DNA from: Gammaproteobacteria bacterium
GTDB lineage: Bacteria > Pseudomonadota > Gammaproteobacteria > Steroidobacterales > Steroidobacteraceae
Reading direction: 5' to 3'
NCBI GenBank assembly: GCA_016874295.1
Contig: VGUH01000002.1
Location: 1 to 64,000, forward strand
Length of the DNA stretch: 64,000 nt
This document shows positions 61,240 to 64,000 of this stretch, one piece after another. Positions within the stretch are counted from its first letter, which is position 1. The number at the start of each line of letters is the position of its first letter. The notes beneath the pieces are model-generated. The model saw nothing but the letters and a program-made list of their open reading frames with translations, made no database searches and was not told the origin of the DNA. A program made the position numbers and the translations under genes.

Positions 61240-62252
61240 GAGGCCTCCATGACGGCCTTCAGGGCTTTTGCGACGCGCGCCTGACCGGGGAAGTACTCCC
61301 ACTCGAATGCATGCGGATACGGCGTGTCCCAGCCGGCGACGCGCAGGATCGGCGCCTCGAGATTCCAGAAGCAGTTCTCCTGCAGGGTCGCCGAGAGCTC
61401 GGCGCCGAAACCGGCGAAACGAGTCGCCTCGTGCACGATGACGCAGCGGCCGGTGCGCGCGACCGAGGCGCAAATCGTGTCCGCGTCGAGCGGCACCATG
61501 GTTCGCACGTCGATGATCTCCGCATCCAGGCCGAGGCCCTTCGCCGCGGCGTCGCTGACGTGCACCATGGTCCCGTAAGTCACGATGGTCAAGTCGTTGC
61601 CGCTGCGCGCAATCTCCGCCTTGCCGATCGGCACGGTGAAGTGACCCTCCGGCACCTCGCCCTTCGGGTGCGTGCTCCAAGGCACGGCAGGCTTTGCCGG
61701 GTCGCCGTCGAAGGGTCCGTTGTAGATCCGCTTCGGCTCGAAGTAGATGACCGGGTCGTCGTCCTCGATCGCGGCGATCAGGAGCCCTTTCGCGTCGTGG
61801 GGATTCGAGGGCATCACGACCCTGAGACCGGCGACGTGCGCGAACAGCGCCTCGGGACTCTGAGAGTGCGTCTGGCCGCCGCGGATTCCGCCGCCGCAGG
61901 GCGTGCGCACCGTGACCGGCGCCTTGAACTCGCCGGCGCTCCGGTAGCGGATGCGCGCGAGCTCGCTCACGATCTGGTCGTAGCCCGGGTAGATGTAGTC
62001 GGCGAACTGGATCTCGGCGACGGGCCTCAAGCCGTTGACCGCCATGCCGATCGCCGCGGCGATGATGCCGCCCTCCGCGATCGGCGTGTCCATCACCCGG
62101 CTCTCGCCGTACTTGCGCTGCAGGCCGTCGGTCACGCGGAACACGCCGCCGAAGAAACCGACGTCCTCGCCCAGCACGACGACCGAGGGATCCTGGCCGA
62201 GCTTGATGTCCATGGCCGAATTCAGGGCCTGGATCATGTTCATCTGCGCCAT
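61236..62252 (-). CDS. Branched-chain 2-oxoacid dehydrogenase E1 beta subunit
   Basis: 338 residues: MNMIQALNSAMDIKLGQDPS, VLGEDVGFFGGVFRVTDGLQ, DTPIAEGGIIAAAIGMAVNG, QFADYIYPGYDQIVSELAR and TVRTPCGGGIRGGQTHSQSP. Typical TPP-dependent transketolase-like beta chain that pairs with E1alpha to decarboxylate branched 2-oxoacids. Ends with an ATGA overlap with E2. Confidence 0.93.
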   Translation of the reverse strand: MAQMNMIQALNSAMDIKLGQDPSVVVLGEDVGFFGGVFRVTDGLQRKYGESRVMDTPIAEGGIIAAAIGMAVNGLRPVAEIQFADYIYPGYDQIVSELARIRYRSAGEFKAPVTVRTPCGGGIRGGQTHSQSPEALFAHVAGLRVVMPSNPHDAKGLLIAAIEDDDPVIYFEPKRIYNGPFDGDPAKPAVPWSTHPKGEVPEGHFTVPIGKAEIARSGNDLTIVTYGTMVHVSDAAAKGLGLDAEIIDVRTMVPLDADTICASVARTGRCVIVHEATRFAGFGAELSATLQENCFWNLEAPILRVAGWDTPYPHAFEWEYFPGQARVAKALKAVMEAS

Positions 62253-62256
62253 GGCG

Positions 62257-63498
62257 CTATTTCCCGGCCAGTTCCGCGCGCATCTCGGCTTCCTGCCGGC
62301 GCAAGTGCTCCGGCATCTCGGCGAACACGTCCTGGAACATCAGGCCCGGGTCGAGGCTCGGCCCTCCGGTCAGCGTGCCGAAGCTGACCGCTTCCTTCCA
62401 TGAGCCTGCGACGTGCTCGTCAAGTTCAGCGACCAGCGCCTGGTGGCGCGCGTCCGACCATTCGCCGAGCGCGATCAGGTGGTTCTTGAGCCGCTCTACG
62501 GGATCGCCGAGCGGGAATTTCTGGTAGTCGTCCTTGGGCCGGTAGCGCGCGGCGTCGTCGCTGGTCGAATGCGCGGCGGCGCGGTAGGTGACGTGCTCGA
62601 TCAGGGTCGGGCCGGCGCCGGTGCGCGCGCGCTCGGCGGCCCACTGCGTGACCGCGTGCACGGCGAGGAAGTCGTTGCCGTCGACGCGCACGCCTGCAAT
62701 GCCGTAGCCGGGCCCGCGCGCCGCGAAGGTTTCGCGCTCGCCGCCCGCGTGGCCCTGAAAGGTCGAGATCGCCCACTGGTTGTTGACCACGCACAGGATC
62801 ACGGGCGCCCGGTACACCGATGCGAATAGCAGCGCGTGGTGGAAATCCGCCGCGGCGCTCGAGCCCTCCCCGATCCAGCTCACCGCGAGGTTGTCCTCGC
62901 CCTTGATCGCCGCCGCCATCGCCCAGCCCACGGCCTGCGGGAACTGGGTCGCGAGGTTGCCGGAGATGGAGAAGATGTTGCCCTCGCGCCAGTGGTACAT
63001 CACGGGCAACTGGCGGCCCTTGCACATGTCGCGCGTGTTCGAGAGGCACTGGCACATCAGGTCGAGGATCGGCCGGCCGCGCACGACGTGCAGGCCCTGG
63101 TTGCGGTACGAGGGAAACAGCATGTCCGTGGGCCGCAGCGCCATCGCCATCGCGACCGACACCGCCTCCTCGCCGTAGGAGCGTATGTAGAAGGAGATCT
63201 TCCCGGAGCGCTGGATGCGCTGCATGCGGTCGTCGAAGGCGCGCGTCAGCAGCATGTGGCGCAGCCCGATCTGCAGCTCTCCGGGATCGAGGTGCGGGTG
63301 CCAGGGGCCGACCGCGCGATGCTGGTCGTCGAGCACGCGCACGAGGCCTTCGGCTAGAAAGCGGATCCCGCTCCACGGACTGCCGGCATCGGGGCGCGCG
63401 ATCTCGCCCGCGGGCGAGAGCTTCAGGTAGCTGAAATCAGGCGCATCGCCGGGCCGCGCGGGCGTCTTCGGCACGTGCAGGCGTGACTTCTTGACCAT
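62257..63498 (-). CDS. Branched-chain 2-oxoacid dehydrogenase E1 alpha subunit
   Basis: 413 residues with TPP motif: GEGSSAAADFHHALLFASVY, GDxxxx-N region continuing VNNQWAISTF, and the E1alpha start DRMQRIQRSGKISFYIRSYG. ATG 63498. The first structural gene of the operon; four bases separate it from E1beta. An lpd (E3) gene is absent from the window, so dihydrolipoamide dehydrogenase must come from elsewhere in the genome. Confidence 0.92.
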   Translation of the reverse strand: MVKKSRLHVPKTPARPGDAPDFSYLKLSPAGEIARPDAGSPWSGIRFLAEGLVRVLDDQHRAVGPWHPHLDPGELQIGLRHMLLTRAFDDRMQRIQRSGKISFYIRSYGEEAVSVAMAMALRPTDMLFPSYRNQGLHVVRGRPILDLMCQCLSNTRDMCKGRQLPVMYHWREGNIFSISGNLATQFPQAVGWAMAAAIKGEDNLAVSWIGEGSSAAADFHHALLFASVYRAPVILCVVNNQWAISTFQGHAGGERETFAARGPGYGIAGVRVDGNDFLAVHAVTQWAAERARTGAGPTLIEHVTYRAAAHSTSDDAARYRPKDDYQKFPLGDPVERLKNHLIALGEWSDARHQALVAELDEHVAGSWKEAVSFGTLTGGPSLDPGLMFQDVFAEMPEHLRRQEAEMRAELAGK

Positions 63499-63583
63499 CG
63501 GTTCCCTTGCGGCGCGGCAGGCCCGGGCCTAGCCGCGCATCGTACCCGCAGGCAACGGCGTTTCGGGGTTTTCTTGTACTGTC

Positions 63584-63613
63584 CTGCAAAATAGTGAAAT
63601 AATAATTTCGCAG
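63584..63613. promoter_or_regulatory. Lrp-type operator candidate in the divergent bkd promoter region
   Basis: CTGCAAAAT (63584-63592) and ATTTCGCAG (63605-63613) form an inverted repeat with one mismatch and an AT-rich 12-base centre, between the divergent Lrp-type regulator and the E1alpha gene. The AT-rich stretch stands out in an otherwise GC-rich region and fits a binding site for the adjacent Lrp/AsnC protein, as with BkdR in pseudomonads. Confidence 0.6.
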
Positions 63614-63641
63614 ATCCGACTGTCGTGAAAGGAATATCCCA

Positions 63642-64000
63642 GTGACGATCGATGCGACCGACCGGCGCATCCTGGACGAGCTGCAGCGCGATGGCGCCCT
63701 GTCGGCGGCCGACGTCGCGACCAGACTCGGCCTCTCGAACACGACCTGCTGGCGGCGCATCCAGCAGCTCGAGAAGGACGGCGTGATCCGCCGCCGCGTC
63801 GCGCTGCTCGACCGCACCGCACTCGGGCTCGACGTGATGGTGTACGTGCACGTGAAACTCCGCAGCCAAGGCCGCGATGCGCTTGCGCAGTTCGAACGCG
63901 CGATCCGCGACCGCCCCGAAGTGCTCGACTGCTGCACACTGACCGGCGAATGGGACTTCCACCTGCGCATCGTCACGCACGACATGAAGGAATACGAGGC
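63642..64000 (+). CDS. Lrp/AsnC-family regulator (BkdR-like), 3' end outside window
   Basis: GTG 63642 preceded by AAAGGAAT. TIDATDRRILDELQRDGALS then AADVATRLGLSNTTCWRRIQ is the N-terminal winged helix; YVHVKLRSQGRDALAQFERA and CTLTGEWDFHLRIVTHDM belong to the RAM effector domain, still in frame at the window end. About 119 of the usual 150 residues are present. Divergent from the branched-chain oxoacid dehydrogenase operon and so most likely its ligand-responsive activator. Confidence 0.9.
   Translation, partial: MTIDATDRRILDELQRDGALSAADVATRLGLSNTTCWRRIQQLEKDGVIRRRVALLDRTALGLDVMVYVHVKLRSQGRDALAQFERAIRDRPEVLDCCTLTGEWDFHLRIVTHDMKEYE

Overview
The window looks like chromosomal DNA of a GC-rich proteobacterium, probably a gammaproteobacterium. 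The icd-aceK pair, a branched-chain 2-oxoacid dehydrogenase operon with an Lrp-type regulator, three TonB-dependent receptors and an anaplerotic PEP carboxylase all fit that; a Nevskiales/Steroidobacterales/Xanthomonadales-like lineage is a guess. No rRNA, tRNA or CRISPR was seen. The window falls into two halves that differ in gene content, gene integrity and word usage, meeting at about 26.3-26.6 kb, where at least three genes are cut off. This is either the edge of a rearranged or acquired island or an assembly join.

1-12.7 kb is a decaying catabolic region. It opens with the 3' part of a TonB-dependent receptor, then an IS5-type remnant. Two identical 255-bp inverted repeats (2189-2443 and 4823-5077) enclose a PaaN-type aldehyde dehydrogenase gene with an in-frame TGA and a lipocalin-like gene. 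Next come fragments of acyl-CoA synthetase, thiolase, SDR, Lrp and RHS genes, an intact tannase/feruloyl esterase, an amidohydrolase behind a broken Na+/alanine symporter, a HCCA-isomerase-like protein, a broken NTF2-like gene and a thioesterase gene with an in-frame TGA.

12.7-26.2 kb is a largely intact CoA-dependent catabolic cluster. A carotenoid/stilbene cleavage oxygenase converges on a seven-gene minus-strand operon (amidohydrolase, internally deleted SDR, PaaN-like dehydrogenase, nitronate monooxygenase, thiolase, SDR, acyl-CoA synthetase; 22938 to 14186). A tandem HxlR-type double regulator is divergent from this operon, followed by an SCP-type thiolase and a DUF1295 (steroid 5-alpha-reductase-like) membrane protein. 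The set suggests oxidative cleavage, CoA activation, beta-oxidation-like shortening and thiolysis of an aromatic, isoprenoid or steroid-like substrate that cannot be named from sequence.

26.5-44 kb (GC-rich) holds an arginase fragment, a three-component Gtr-like glycosylation locus, a Fec-like signalling set (STN-containing receptor, ECF sigma factor, FecR), a Tat-exported serine hydrolase, an orphan ParA, an Omp85-type protein, a zinc-ribbon methyltransferase, a CitMHS/NhaD-type permease, a lipoprotein of the D-aminoacylase family and homospermidine synthase.

44-64 kb is central metabolism and housekeeping: a LOG-type phosphoribohydrolase coupled to PEP carboxylase, SlyD, truncated ApbE, a SYLF protein, MsrA, a third TonB receptor with a small DMT transporter, agmatine deiminase, icd-aceK, and an operon reading from 63498 to 57802 (E1alpha, E1beta, E2, IlvE, a PLP gamma-lyase-type enzyme) divergent from an Lrp/AsnC regulator cut by the window end. 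Genes are tightly packed, with many ATGA couplings and several convergent pairs whose stop codons overlap.
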